From Bacteroidales bacterium (GTDB lineage: Bacteria; Bacteroidota; Bacteroidia; Bacteroidales; 4484-276): 64,000 nt of DNA. The position numbers and the translations under genes were made by a program. Positions within the stretch are counted from its first letter, which is position 1. Each line of letters begins with the position of its first letter. The stretch lies in the NCBI GenBank assembly GCA_014860585.1, contig JACZJL010000007.1, forward strand, positions 1-64,000, given 5' to 3'. Positions 51,878-61,693 of the stretch are shown piece after piece. The notes under the pieces were generated by a model that did not search any database, was not told the DNA's origin, and saw only the letters and a program-made list of their open reading frames with translations.

Positions 51878-54811
51878 TTACCGGAAAATATCCTGCATCC
51901 TTACTTCAGTCACTTTACCAAAGTCGTTCATCCATTCAATGCCGATACGCTTTTTATTGCCGATGATAGTGGTAATGACCGGTTGTTGATAGAACTGATT
52001 TTTATGGAAATTGACAATATCCTCAAACGACATTGAATCATACTTTTTTACCCACTCTTTGCGCGGATCAGAATTGTATCCCTGTTTAGTCCATTGAGCC
52101 ACCGGATAAGATATTTGTCTGAACGGGGGCTTTTTACTGTTGATGGATTGCACAAGCGCACGGCGTAGCATGTCAATACGGTCGGATTGATCAGGTGGAT
52201 TGGTGATGATTTGGTGCATCACCTGGATAGCTTCCTGTGTCTTATCGGCCTGAGTCCCCACAAAACTGGTCAGTGTGGTTTCCTCATCAGGATAAAAAGG
52301 CTCATAAACACTGGCGCCGGTGGCATAGGCCAATGAACGAAATTCACGGATTTCCTGGAACATCACACTCGACATACCACCATCGAGGTATTCGTAATAA
52401 GCGTTCAGCAAAGGTTTGTCACTTTCAGTTACCTTATCGCCTTTGATAAAGAAATAATCCTTGCTCTGGATGGCGTTTTTGTCGTCGAGGAAAAACACCA
52501 TGGGCTCGCTAAAGTCACGGTAAACATTTCTGACCGGTGATTTGCTCTTTTGCTTAATTTGTTTAAAGTTTAAATGATCAGCAAGAATGGAGGCTACATC
52601 CTCAGCAGCATGGGTTCCGGAATAGTGAATTGCAGTTTCAAAGGTCATGGCGGTTTTTAATGCATCCGTAAGTTGCGAGGCCTGGAGACTTTTAATCTCC
52701 TTGGCTGTAAGGTCTTTCAGGAATTGTGAGTTATCCCCGAATACTGCAAAGGAATAGAGCGCATAACCGAGTGTTTCCGGGTCCTTTTTGTTGATCTTAT
52801 CTGATGTTTTTGCCGATTCGTAAAGATTTTTGATTTTTTCCTGGTCAATGTCAGGCTTATCCAAAAGTTTGGCCGCCAGATCGAGTATTTGTTTGGTGTT
52901 TTCTTTCGGGCCGCTGATTTCCACCGTGAAATCGTTTTTTGAAGCATAGAAAGACAGGGAGCCCCCTAATGACTGAAGCTCTTTTTTGAATTCCCCGAAA
53001 CTTAAACCTTCAGGCCCCACCAGGTACATATATTCGGCAACCTGATTCAGGATCGGCATTTCATACGTACCTATTCCATAATCGATGCTAATGTCGAAAA
53101 GGTCATTTACCTTGTTTTCGACATGGAAAAGATGGGTCAATGATGTAATGTCGGTCACAGTTACATCTTTCGTTTTTTGCTGCGGGCTCCCGAATTCGAT
53201 AAATTGTGGAACTGACAGAGGCACTTCCATCTCTTCAATCATTTTAGCATATGCCGATTTCTCTCCGGTATTCTTTGCCGGAATGTTTTCAAATGGAGGT
53301 TTGAGTTGCTGAGGCTTCTTTGGCAGGCCCGTTTTAGAATGAAAAGCAAGGTAATTTTCTCCAAACCAGTTGTTAGCAGCTGCCAGGACATCAGCTTTTG
53401 TGATTTGTTTGACTTTATTAGGGTAGTCAATCATATCCTCCCATTCACTTTCTGTCATGAAAGTTGTAATCATCATATAACCGCGATTGAACTGGTCTTC
53501 AAAATTTCGCTGATAATTAACAATGATTTCTGTTTTAATGGCTTCAAGGAGGGATTCATCAAAATTACCTGCTTTCAAATCGTTCAACTTGTTCCCGATA
53601 AGATCCTCCGCCTTTTTCAATGATTGCCCGACTACTTTTGGTACGAATAATATGTACTCGCCGCCGGCATCTGTGCGGCGATCACTGATCATCTGTGCCA
53701 TCATCAACTTATTATTCATCACCAGCTCGTCAAGTAAACCGGTTTGTGATTCATTGGACATCAAGGCATTTACAATATTAAGCACCACGCTCTCTTTACT
53801 GTTTTGAGGTACTGAGCGATAGGCCCTGATGCCGAACTTCACGGGTGTAAGTTTTTGCTCCACAAACTGTCTTCCCTCAAACGGTTCAATTTTCCATGCA
53901 GATGGTTTTTCAGGGATTTTTCCAGATTTCCATCTGCCAAAATAGTTGGAGATTAATGGTTTGATGGCATCGGTGTCAAAATTTCCCGAAAGCACCAATG
54001 CCATGTTGTTTGCCACATAATACGTCTCGAAATACTCGTGCATTTTTTTCATGGATGGGTATTTCAGGTGATTGGGATAACCAAGGATCGGCACCCCGTA
54101 AGGATGATCGGGGTAAAAAGCAGCGGTAAATTCCTCGAAAGCAGTGGCAAAGCGGTTGTCGCTGTACATGTTGTACTCTTCGTAAACGGTTTCGAGCTCA
54201 GACTGAAAAAGCCGGTAAACCGGATTGATAAAGCGATGTGAATAGATTTCGAGCCATTTTTCGACCTGGTTGGCAGGCAGCACATTGAAGTAGGCGATGC
54301 CATCATTTCCTGTGCCGGCATTCAGATAAGCACAGCCCATTTCGCCGAGGATTTTCTCAATTTCATTGGGGATGGCATATTCAGCCGCTTTGATCGAAAG
54401 GCGGTTGATTTCCCGCTGCATGTTGAGTTTGTCAGCTTCTTCGCTGGCATCAGCCAGTTCATCGTACAATGCAGCAATACTATCGAGATATACTTTTTCG
54501 GTGGCAAAGTCGAGTGTCCCAATCTGGTCGGTACCTTTAAACATGATGTGCTCGAAATAGTGCGCTATGCCTGTGGCTTCGGAGGGATCGCGCTTGCTGC
54601 CCCCTTTTACCACCACCGCTCCGAAAATATTTGGGAGCGAAGGGTCTTCGTTCAGATAAATGGTCAGCCCGTTGTCGAGTTTGTAAATCTCAGTTTTTAA
54701 GGCAGGTTTTTCGGTTTGTGAAAATCCGTTTTTGGTAAAGGGCAAAATCACGAGTAAAAACAGCATTGCTGCTGTAAAAATGCCTGACAGGGGGAGGTTA
54801 GCTTTTTTCAT
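51878..54811 (-). CDS. M16-family zinc metallopeptidase, two-domain
   Basis: 977 aa, exported (signal MKKANLPLSGIFTAAMLFLLVILPFTKNGFSQ). The inverted zinc motif is HYFEH (His84, Glu87, His88) in GIAHYFEHIMFKG, and the distal zinc ligand is in the segment LETVYEEYNMYSDNRF. A second M16 half (about 520-960) lacks HxxEH, as usual for the inactive partner, and has GGMSSVMFQEIREFRSLAYATGASV. Full-length pitrilysin-like enzymes form a chamber that degrades peptides; the export signal suggests the periplasm. An operator-like repeat array and a -7 box lie upstream. Confidence 0.92.
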   Translation of the reverse strand: MKKANLPLSGIFTAAMLFLLVILPFTKNGFSQTEKPALKTEIYKLDNGLTIYLNEDPSLPNIFGAVVVKGGSKRDPSEATGIAHYFEHIMFKGTDQIGTLDFATEKVYLDSIAALYDELADASEEADKLNMQREINRLSIKAAEYAIPNEIEKILGEMGCAYLNAGTGNDGIAYFNVLPANQVEKWLEIYSHRFINPVYRLFQSELETVYEEYNMYSDNRFATAFEEFTAAFYPDHPYGVPILGYPNHLKYPSMKKMHEYFETYYVANNMALVLSGNFDTDAIKPLISNYFGRWKSGKIPEKPSAWKIEPFEGRQFVEQKLTPVKFGIRAYRSVPQNSKESVVLNIVNALMSNESQTGLLDELVMNNKLMMAQMISDRRTDAGGEYILFVPKVVGQSLKKAEDLIGNKLNDLKAGNFDESLLEAIKTEIIVNYQRNFEDQFNRGYMMITTFMTESEWEDMIDYPNKVKQITKADVLAAANNWFGENYLAFHSKTGLPKKPQQLKPPFENIPAKNTGEKSAYAKMIEEMEVPLSVPQFIEFGSPQQKTKDVTVTDITSLTHLFHVENKVNDLFDISIDYGIGTYEMPILNQVAEYMYLVGPEGLSFGEFKKELQSLGGSLSFYASKNDFTVEISGPKENTKQILDLAAKLLDKPDIDQEKIKNLYESAKTSDKINKKDPETLGYALYSFAVFGDNSQFLKDLTAKEIKSLQASQLTDALKTAMTFETAIHYSGTHAAEDVASILADHLNFKQIKQKSKSPVRNVYRDFSEPMVFFLDDKNAIQSKDYFFIKGDKVTESDKPLLNAYYEYLDGGMSSVMFQEIREFRSLAYATGASVYEPFYPDEETTLTSFVGTQADKTQEAIQVMHQIITNPPDQSDRIDMLRRALVQSINSKKPPFRQISYPVAQWTKQGYNSDPRKEWVKKYDSMSFEDIVNFHKNQFYQQPVITTIIGNKKRIGIEWMNDFGKVTEVRMQDIFR

Positions 54812-54853
54812 TCAAAATGTTTTTTGATTGTTAAATGAGGAACTTCTGTAGTG

Positions 54854-54861
54854 CAAAGCTA
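54854..54861 (-). promoter_or_regulatory. -7 promoter box of M16 gene
   Basis: TAGCTTTG on the minus strand, 42 bases from the ATG. A palindrome ATACAA-TTG-TTGTAT (54874-54888) covers the expected -33 area. Confidence 0.45.
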
Positions 54862-54904
54862 ATCCTTTTCACAATACAATTGTTGTATCTGGTTTTTAGT
54901 AAAA

Positions 54905-54964
54905 CAGTTTTGTATTATACTGTTTTGTATTATACTGTTTTGTGTTATACAAATCTGTGTTATT
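54905..54964. repeat. 15-bp tandem repeats upstream of M16 gene
   Basis: Four consecutive 15-bp units, CAGTTTTGTATTATA, CTGTTTTGTATTATA, CTGTTTTGTGTTATA and a diverged fourth, lie just upstream of the M16 promoter. They share the GTAT/ATAC core with the palindrome at 54874. Likely a regulator-binding array or a slippage-prone spacer. Confidence 0.6.
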
Positions 54965-55014
54965 GGTAGATCTTCTCCCAACAAGTTCTCAAGGATTAAA
55001 AAAAACGGGATGCA

Positions 55015-56790
55015 CTACCTGGCCGGAAGTTGCTGCTTTTCCTTCACGCGCGCTACCGGGTACCTGCGTGTCACATTATCAGCCCATTCGGTGTTGTGGT
55101 AGATATAACCTAGTTGAGCGCGGTGACTCTTTTGAAGTGCAGTGTCATTTTTGATGGCTTCTTCCCATTGCTTTCTGAAATCAGGATGTTCGTCCAGGTA
55201 ACGGAGTGCATTTTCTTCAAACCCAAAAGAAGAGTAATATTCCCGTTCTTCGAGGATGGGATCGAAGAAGTTCCACCGGAAAAAAGAATCCTGTGCGTCA
55301 GGCTCGAGCATTTCCAGAATGTAGCGGTTGGCCGGCTGATCCATCGGGATCAGGTAATCGCCCTCCCACACCTGAACCTTTTCAGTTTTGACCTCATAAG
55401 TAACTTCATTATGATTTCGGTGCCAATTACTTTGGTAAGTATTGGTTTTCACCTCTTTGATCATGTATCTTTCGGCAGTGATCACTGTATCCTTTGTGAA
55501 GCAAAGCATTTTGACCCCGTTGTGTTGCAACCGCTGCGACACTTGTTCCCAGGCTTGTGGAAGGATATAATACTCCGGTGAGGTGATTATTTTTTCGGGC
55601 AAATGTCGATCGTAGTATGGAATAACGGTGTCGTAAGGCTTCGAGCGGTTGAACCCAAAACGAGGCATACCGGTAACAGGACTTATCCCTATTTCTCCTT
55701 CGTAACCTTTATACCGGATCATTCTGAAGTTGATGCTGTCAGCGGCCCATTTGACAACGAATTCTTTCTGGTCTTTGGTAAACTCGTTTGCATCTGTGAT
55801 CAATTTACCTATCTCGGTACTATTTGAATTGGTAAACGAAACCAGCGCTTTTTTAAAATGATACACCGACATCACACGGTCGGGGAAGTCAGCGTAAATC
55901 TGGTTTTCGGTCATAAAACTCATTGTATTGAACAGACCTGTGTACCCGGTTGAAAAACGCGGGGTTTGCGGGTTGAGTTTGATACCATCTTTTGGAGTAG
56001 TATTCCAATAGTCAACATAGGGGATCATCTCATAACCTGCTTCCGACATCTGCTCATAAAGGAATGGGATCATGTGGTCGTGATACAAATTCGCAAGATT
56101 TTCAGGTAAAGCATCGGGCTGGTATGGAATCAGGGTGATGACGTAAGGGTGGTCGGTACCGTTGGTGGTGTGGGTATCGAGAAAAACATCGGGCTGCCAG
56201 GTTCTAAAAATCTGAGCAAAAGCCCAGGCGTTTTGGGTGTCCATTTTGACAAAATCACGGTTGAGGTCAAGATTTTTGGCGTTTCCGCGATGACCTGCCT
56301 CTTTTGGCGTAGTTTGCCCGGTGCGGTGGTAAGCGCTTCGGTTTAACGCCCCCCCGATATTATAAACCGGGATAATACAAATTACAGTATGTTCCAGCAA
56401 TTGTCGCATTTCATCCTTATTTCGGAGTATGTCATCTGCAAACATCAGGCTGGCGTCAATCCCTTCCGGCTCTCCCGGGTGAATCCCGTTCATGATCAGT
56501 ACGATCCGTTTATCGGATTTTTTTGCTGATGCAGGATCAAATTTCCGGTCCTTGTCCATCACAAAAAGATGAAGCGGTTTACCAACATCTGTATTTTGGT
56601 AGGTCATCAATTTTGCTTCAGGATAATGGTCAGCCAGTTTTGTATAAAAAGTAATGGCTTCCTGGTAGGTAACCGATTCATTTTGCTCGTAGCGCAATTC
56701 AAAAAGAGATTGTCCTTGGCCTTCTGTTTGAAGGTTGCAGGCGGTCAGCAAAACCAGCATGGCAGTGGTTGCAAGTGTCAATAATTTCAT
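55015..56790 (-). CDS. M14-family zinc carboxypeptidase lipoprotein
   Basis: 591 aa. Lipoprotein signal with LLTAC (Cys18). The M14 zinc motif is His104-x2-Glu107 (LIMNGIHPGEPEGID) with the third ligand in DVFLDTHTTNGTDH; AKNLDLNRDFVKMDTQNAW supplies the substrate-binding Asn/Arg. The catalytic domain spans about 40-340; the C-terminal ~250 aa are a beta-rich extension of unknown role. It probably trims peptides at the cell envelope. On the same strand and 204 bp upstream of the M16 gene, so the two may be functionally linked. Confidence 0.9.
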   Translation of the reverse strand: MKLLTLATTAMLVLLTACNLQTEGQGQSLFELRYEQNESVTYQEAITFYTKLADHYPEAKLMTYQNTDVGKPLHLFVMDKDRKFDPASAKKSDKRIVLIMNGIHPGEPEGIDASLMFADDILRNKDEMRQLLEHTVICIIPVYNIGGALNRSAYHRTGQTTPKEAGHRGNAKNLDLNRDFVKMDTQNAWAFAQIFRTWQPDVFLDTHTTNGTDHPYVITLIPYQPDALPENLANLYHDHMIPFLYEQMSEAGYEMIPYVDYWNTTPKDGIKLNPQTPRFSTGYTGLFNTMSFMTENQIYADFPDRVMSVYHFKKALVSFTNSNSTEIGKLITDANEFTKDQKEFVVKWAADSINFRMIRYKGYEGEIGISPVTGMPRFGFNRSKPYDTVIPYYDRHLPEKIITSPEYYILPQAWEQVSQRLQHNGVKMLCFTKDTVITAERYMIKEVKTNTYQSNWHRNHNEVTYEVKTEKVQVWEGDYLIPMDQPANRYILEMLEPDAQDSFFRWNFFDPILEEREYYSSFGFEENALRYLDEHPDFRKQWEEAIKNDTALQKSHRAQLGYIYHNTEWADNVTRRYPVARVKEKQQLPAR

Positions 56791-56812
56791 TGGATGAAGA
56801 ATTTTGAGGCGC

Positions 56813-56820
56813 CAAAGATA
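56813..56820 (-). promoter_or_regulatory. -7 promoter box of M14 gene
   Basis: TATCTTTG on the minus strand, 22 bases before the ATG at 56790. Confidence 0.5.
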
Positions 56821-57199
56821 AAAAGGAAAGAGGAGAGAAGTAGTAAATGGAAAGTTTTAGGGTAAAAATGAAGCAGAAGAATTTTATCCCAAGGCAATTC
56901 CGTTCGGTTTTATGAATTTTCCTTGTTGACCATCAATGTTAAAATGATGGCTTTTGAAAATTAAAATTCTATTATTAAGGCTGAAAAACCGGATTTAACC
57001 TTCTTTATTCATAAACTTAGTGAATCTTTGTGTCTTTGAGCCTTTGTGGCAACTTTTTCTTTTTGCCACTCACCAAGTGATGCCTGTGGCACAAGACACC
57101 AAGACTCTAAGAATCAAAAAATTAAAGAATTTCATGAATTTACCAGGTTAAGACATCTTGGTTGGAAATATCGCAAAGATTGAATTTAGTAATTAAGAT
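56821..57199. other. gene-free interval with degenerate inverted repeat
   Basis: No coding frame. Two sequences of the type CTTAGTGAATCTTTGTGTC...CCTTTGTGGCA (about 57013-57050) and its degenerate complement (about 57080-57115) face each other. Similar CTTTGTG-rich repeats are common in Bacteroidota intergenic DNA. Confidence 0.4.
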
Positions 57200-59671
57200 T
57201 TAAAATTCATCTCCGCCCATTTCCATTTCTCCGTTGCCATTTTCACCGGTACGTTGACGCTTGTAATTGTTGATTTTGTAACTCAGACTCAGCATCACAA
57301 CCTGCGGTTCGTGGGTCATCAGATCGCTTGAGCTGAAACCTGGTCCTGAGGAGAAACTTTCCCACCTGGCTGTTTTGAAGACATCCTGTACAGAAACCGA
57401 AGCAGAGAGTTTGCGGTCAAGGAATTCTTTACGCAGTGCAAGACTTGTCATTAACGAGCCTTTTGTTTCCCCCTGAGCTGAAACTGAAGGTCCGTTGTAG
57501 CGGCTATTGATTTGGAAACGAAAGTCGTATGGCAATTTGAAGATGGCATTCAGCCTGCTGTTCCAGTTTATACTTTCTTTATCCACATCGGTATCGGAGA
57601 CTGATCCCTGCAGCCTGTAATGGAAAAGATTCCCAGTCAGGCTGAGTTCAAGCCAGTTAACAGGTGTTGTGTTAATCATCAACTCTGTACCCAGTGAATA
57701 ATCTTTATTGATGTTGTCAAATGTGTACAGGAAAGTCTCATCATCCTGGAGTGTCTGTATCCTGGTAATTTTGTCAGTAGAAATCCGGTAATATCCTTCG
57801 AGGGCGAATAATGATCCCCACATGCGTTTCTGGTAAGCCACTTCATAAGAATCGGTAAGTTCAGGCTCAAGATAAGGATTGCCCTGCCTGCGGCTGAATG
57901 CGTCAATATACATGATGAAGGGGTCGAGCGACCAACCCCTTGGTCTTTCGATGCGGCGGGTGTAGCTGGCTTGCAACTGGTCTTTGTTTTCGAATGTATA
58001 GGACGTGTGAATGGTAGGGAAAAAATCGAAACGATCAACTATGGCCGGGTCATCCGATTTGATGTTGGTGATTTCGCGATAGTTGTATTCACCCCTCAAA
58101 CCCAGCTGATAACCGAATTTTTTATAGGTGTTTGCAAACATTCCATAAATCGAATGGATATCATTTGAATAGGTCATTTCGTTGGAATAGAGCGGGTTTT
58201 CAATCCATTCACCGGATAATTGATCCCAATCGGTAAACTCGTAATCGTCGGTGCTCTTTTCCAATCTGCCCTGGTAACCTATCTCAAATTTTGCCGATTC
58301 GCTGAGTGGTTTTACATAATCCACCTTAAAACGAATTTCGCTCTCATCCCCCATTTCATTCGTCCGGATGCGGTAAGGGTCGGGATCAGTAATGATCCAG
58401 TCAGCATCTGTCTGATACTCCTGCTGATCATTAAATGAGGTTCCATCACGCTGCGAGAGATAGCCTAAAATTTCGATTTGCTCTCCTTTATCATCAAACT
58501 TATGCTGACCGGTGAAAGTCATCCGGTAATAGTCACGATCACGGTTGGAAACACTTAAAGTTCTGAGGTAATCGTAATAGGAAGCAGGTTCGGTAAAATC
58601 GCTCTGGTTAGCTGTCAGGCTTCGTTCAAATTCAAATTTACCCAGTTCGCCTGAAAAGGACAGCGTTGTCATGTCGGATAAATAATAGTCTGTTCCTGCC
58701 CTAAAACTGTAACCACCCCGGTTCATACCCCGGTCGCCCACAGAGGTAATAAATCGGGTGGTATCGTTACGGTAAGTTTCCTGGTTTGATTCACGGTCAC
58801 CACCTGAATTATGATCCCGATAGTCAGCACCACCAAAAATATTGAACTTTCCGGTACGGTAATTCAGCAGGAAATCTGTACTGAATTTGTCTTTAGTCCC
58901 CACTGAAAGGTTGACAATCCCGTTAACTCCTTCACTTTTACGATGTTTTAGTATCACGTTGATAATTCCTGCGACGCCGTCCGGATCGTACCTTGCTGAC
59001 GGGTTGGTAATGATTTCGATCCGATCGATGTTGCTTGCGGGAATTTGCTGCAAAGCATCGCTCCCCTGCAACACGCTTGGGCGGCCATCCACCAGAACGG
59101 TAAAACTGGAACTGCCGCGCAAACTTACATTACCTTCAATATCCACCTGAACTGATGGGGTATTTTCGAGTGCAGTTACGGCTGTACCTCCCTGTGCCAT
59201 AATATCCTGACTCACGTTTACTACTCTTTTGTCTATCTGGAATTCTATATGTTCCCGCTCGGCAACCACATCGATGGCTTCAAGGCTCTCTGATGATGGA
59301 TCAAGTATCATCTGACCCAGATTGACAACTTTACTGTTTGGGGTAATCCGGATGTCTTCGAGGGTAAGTTTATTGAAACCGATAAAATTGGCTACCATAT
59401 AAAATCTACCAAAGGGCACCTGACTGAGCGTAAAAGAACCATCTGCTGTTGTTACAGTTCCGGTGACCATGCTTGAGTCACGGTGACTGAAAAGTACCAC
59501 GTTGGCATATTCCATGGGTTTATTGGAATAAGAATCAATGATTTGTCCCTTGATAACTCCTTCAGCTGGCAAATTTGTCATTCCCGCACCTCCCCCGCCA
59601 CCTGGTCTTTGAGCATAATTATCAACATTTAGCAACAAAATAATCAGCAGGAAAAAAACATTTTTTGTCAT
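57200..59671 (-). CDS. TonB-dependent-receptor-like outer-membrane protein
   Basis: 823 aa from MTKNVFFLLIILLLNVDNYAQ; a Met at 59743 would put 24 residues before the signal peptide. Carboxypeptidase-regulatory-like domain (about 35-115: GVIKGQIIDSYSNKPMEYANVVLF...GSFTLSQVPFGRFYM), TonB plug (about 145-240: LENTPSVQVDIEGNVSLRGSSSFTVLVDGRPSVLQG...IPASNIDRIEIITNPSARYDPDGVAGIINVIL), then a long beta-barrel of the OMP_b-brl_3 type (YTRRIERPRGWSLDPFIMYIDAFSRRQGNPYLEPE). A Gly-rich stretch (RPGGGGGAG) follows the signal. The substrate is not predictable; no SusD-like partner is adjacent. Confidence 0.9.
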   Translation of the reverse strand: MTKNVFFLLIILLLNVDNYAQRPGGGGGAGMTNLPAEGVIKGQIIDSYSNKPMEYANVVLFSHRDSSMVTGTVTTADGSFTLSQVPFGRFYMVANFIGFNKLTLEDIRITPNSKVVNLGQMILDPSSESLEAIDVVAEREHIEFQIDKRVVNVSQDIMAQGGTAVTALENTPSVQVDIEGNVSLRGSSSFTVLVDGRPSVLQGSDALQQIPASNIDRIEIITNPSARYDPDGVAGIINVILKHRKSEGVNGIVNLSVGTKDKFSTDFLLNYRTGKFNIFGGADYRDHNSGGDRESNQETYRNDTTRFITSVGDRGMNRGGYSFRAGTDYYLSDMTTLSFSGELGKFEFERSLTANQSDFTEPASYYDYLRTLSVSNRDRDYYRMTFTGQHKFDDKGEQIEILGYLSQRDGTSFNDQQEYQTDADWIITDPDPYRIRTNEMGDESEIRFKVDYVKPLSESAKFEIGYQGRLEKSTDDYEFTDWDQLSGEWIENPLYSNEMTYSNDIHSIYGMFANTYKKFGYQLGLRGEYNYREITNIKSDDPAIVDRFDFFPTIHTSYTFENKDQLQASYTRRIERPRGWSLDPFIMYIDAFSRRQGNPYLEPELTDSYEVAYQKRMWGSLFALEGYYRISTDKITRIQTLQDDETFLYTFDNINKDYSLGTELMINTTPVNWLELSLTGNLFHYRLQGSVSDTDVDKESINWNSRLNAIFKLPYDFRFQINSRYNGPSVSAQGETKGSLMTSLALRKEFLDRKLSASVSVQDVFKTARWESFSSGPGFSSSDLMTHEPQVVMLSLSYKINNYKRQRTGENGNGEMEMGGDEF

Positions 59672-59853
59672 AGATAGAACATTAAATTTCGCTGTGCAAA
59701 TTAACAGGGTTTTGGCAGATTTGTTTTTTAGACACCTTTTCAAACTGGTTTATTCCGGTGTTGTAAGAAAATGTTTGCGTGCTTTGACGAAGACATTACT
59801 TATCTCCTGCAATTACAATTTCATTCGTCTGTGTGCGAGTATTAAGTTTCTTG

Positions 59854-59861
59854 TACATTTG
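59854..59861 (+). promoter_or_regulatory. -7 promoter box of Nramp-like/macro operon
   Basis: TACATTTG, 24 bases before the ATG at 59886. Confidence 0.5.
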
Positions 59862-59885
59862 CTTTAAAATTTCATTGTTGAGCAC

Positions 59886-61154
59886 ATGATCAGTCTTTCA
59901 AGATTAAATGCCTCCTGGAAGGTACTTGGCCCTGGGTTAGTTTTTGCCGGTGCTGCCGTCGGTGTTTCTCACCTGGTGCAATCAACAAGGGCGGGCGCAA
60001 GCTATGGATTCGGGCTGATCTGGGTACTGATCATTGCTAATATGCTGAAATATCCTTTTATGGAGTTTGGCCCCCGCTATGCCAATGTTACCGGCAAATC
60101 GCTGATTGACGGTTACAAAATCATCGGTAACTGGGCTTTAATACTGTACCTGATATTTACCTTCGGAACCATGTTTGCCATACAGGCAGCAGTTACAATT
60201 GTCACTGCAGGGATTTTTGCCAGCGTTTTCAATCTGACGCTCTCACCTGTGCTCATTTCAGCTTTCATATTATTTGTTTCGATGATCATACTTGGGTTTG
60301 GCCGGTATTCTACTTTGGACAAGATCATTAAAGTGGTTATTGTCACTTTAGCTCTTTCAACCATTATTGCAGTGATTCTTGCCTTGAAGCTTGACTTTTT
60401 CGATCATGAAACGGTTTCCGGGCATTTTAACTGGAGTAATCATCTTGATGTCCTTTTCCTCATTGCTTTCGTCGGATGGATGCCTGCACCGATTGACGTT
60501 TCGGTTTGGCATTCATTATGGTCAGTAGCTAAAGAGGACCAGATGGGACGCAGGCCAACCCTGCATCAGACACTGACTGATTTTAATATTGGTTACATCG
60601 GAGCGGCTCTGTTGGGTGTGGGTTTTCTATTGCTTGGCGCATTGGTGATGTTCGGAACGGGAGAAGAGCTCTCCTCCAATGGCGCAATGTTTTCCCGCCA
60701 GTTGATCAGCATGTATACTGCCAGTATTGGATCGTGGGCCTATCCTTTGATTGCCGTTGCTGCCCTCACTACAATGTTTAGCACGGTGATCACTTGTCTG
60801 GATGCTTACCCAAGGGTGCTCAGAAAATCAACAGAGTTGTTGTTCAGGCAAAAGTTGCCGATGGAGAAATATAGCCAGTTGTTATACTGGATTTGGATCA
60901 TGGTAGTGGTAACCGGTACGATAACGCTTCTGGGCTACCTCTCCGGTACCATGCGCTTTATGGTTGATCTGGCAACAACGATTTCGTTTGTTACTGCTCC
61001 AGTACTCGCTGTGATTAATTTTAAGGTCATCACGCACAAACATATACCGGATTTTGCCCGCCCAAAACCCTGGCTAAGGGTTTATGCCTGGCTGGGAATT
61101 ATCTTTCTTTCGGTGTTCAGTGTTGTGTTTATCGTCTGGCAGTTTATTTTGTAA
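59886..61154 (+). CDS. divergent Nramp-like membrane transporter
   Basis: 422 aa, about 11 membrane helices, Nramp/SLC11-like from the start ([38 protein letters not shown]). In metal-transporting Nramps helix 1 carries DPGN; here the aligned positions read GVSH. Helix 6 usually has MPH; here [14 protein letters not shown]. With both coordinating motifs replaced, classical Mn/Fe transport is unlikely. The substrate could be another ion or molecule. It is followed 20 bp later by a macro-domain gene, probably one transcript. Confidence 0.8.
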   Translation: MISLSRLNASWKVLGPGLVFAGAAVGVSHLVQSTRAGASYGFGLIWVLIIANMLKYPFMEFGPRYANVTGKSLIDGYKIIGNWALILYLIFTFGTMFAIQAAVTIVTAGIFASVFNLTLSPVLISAFILFVSMIILGFGRYSTLDKIIKVVIVTLALSTIIAVILALKLDFFDHETVSGHFNWSNHLDVLFLIAFVGWMPAPIDVSVWHSLWSVAKEDQMGRRPTLHQTLTDFNIGYIGAALLGVGFLLLGALVMFGTGEELSSNGAMFSRQLISMYTASIGSWAYPLIAVAALTTMFSTVITCLDAYPRVLRKSTELLFRQKLPMEKYSQLLYWIWIMVVVTGTITLLGYLSGTMRFMVDLATTISFVTAPVLAVINFKVITHKHIPDFARPKPWLRVYAWLGIIFLSVFSVVFIVWQFIL

Positions 61155-61174
61155 TCATCCGGGAATTGAAAAAC

Positions 61175-61681
61175 ATGGAAAGCAGAATAAAAGTAGTACT
61201 TGAAGACATCACCAAACTGGAGGTTGATGCCATAGTGAATGCCGCCAATCAGTCCCTCCTGGGAGGTGGTGGTGTGGACGGCGCCATTCACCGGGCCGCT
61301 GGTCCGAAACTCCTTGAGGAGTGTCGTGGATTGAACGGCTGCGAAACAGGCAATGCAAAAATTACCAAAGGATATTATTTGCCGGCAAAATTTGTGATCC
61401 ACACTGTCGGGCCAATATGGCGTGGGGGGAATAAAAATGAACATCAGTTGTTGGCAGCATGCTATTCTAAAAGCCTTGAAATTGCCAGTAAAAATGACTG
61501 TAACTCAGTTGCATTTCCCAACATCAGTACCGGAATTTACGGATATCCAAAAGAAGAGGCTGCAATCATCGCCGTTGAATCTGTAAAAAATTTCCTTGAA
61601 AATAACAGCATCCCTGTTACTGTTTATTTTTGCTGCTTTGATCATGAAAACTATTTGATTTATAAACGATTGATAGATTAA
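61175..61681 (+). CDS. macro-domain ADP-ribosyl hydrolase (MacroD-type)
   Basis: 168 aa from MESRIKVV; the frame opens at a TTG at 61166 but the ATG is preferred. Single macro domain with the MacroD signature: [28 protein letters not shown] (catalytic Asn/Asp loop), [27 protein letters not shown], and [20 protein letters not shown] (ribose-binding Gly loop). It should remove ADP-ribose from protein Asp/Glu or hydrolyse O-acetyl-ADP-ribose. The length is normal for YmdB/MacroD. Likely co-transcribed with the Nramp-like gene. Confidence 0.92.
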   Translation: MESRIKVVLEDITKLEVDAIVNAANQSLLGGGGVDGAIHRAAGPKLLEECRGLNGCETGNAKITKGYYLPAKFVIHTVGPIWRGGNKNEHQLLAACYSKSLEIASKNDCNSVAFPNISTGIYGYPKEEAAIIAVESVKNFLENNSIPVTVYFCCFDHENYLIYKRLID

Positions 61682-61693
61682 CTGAGCTGATCT

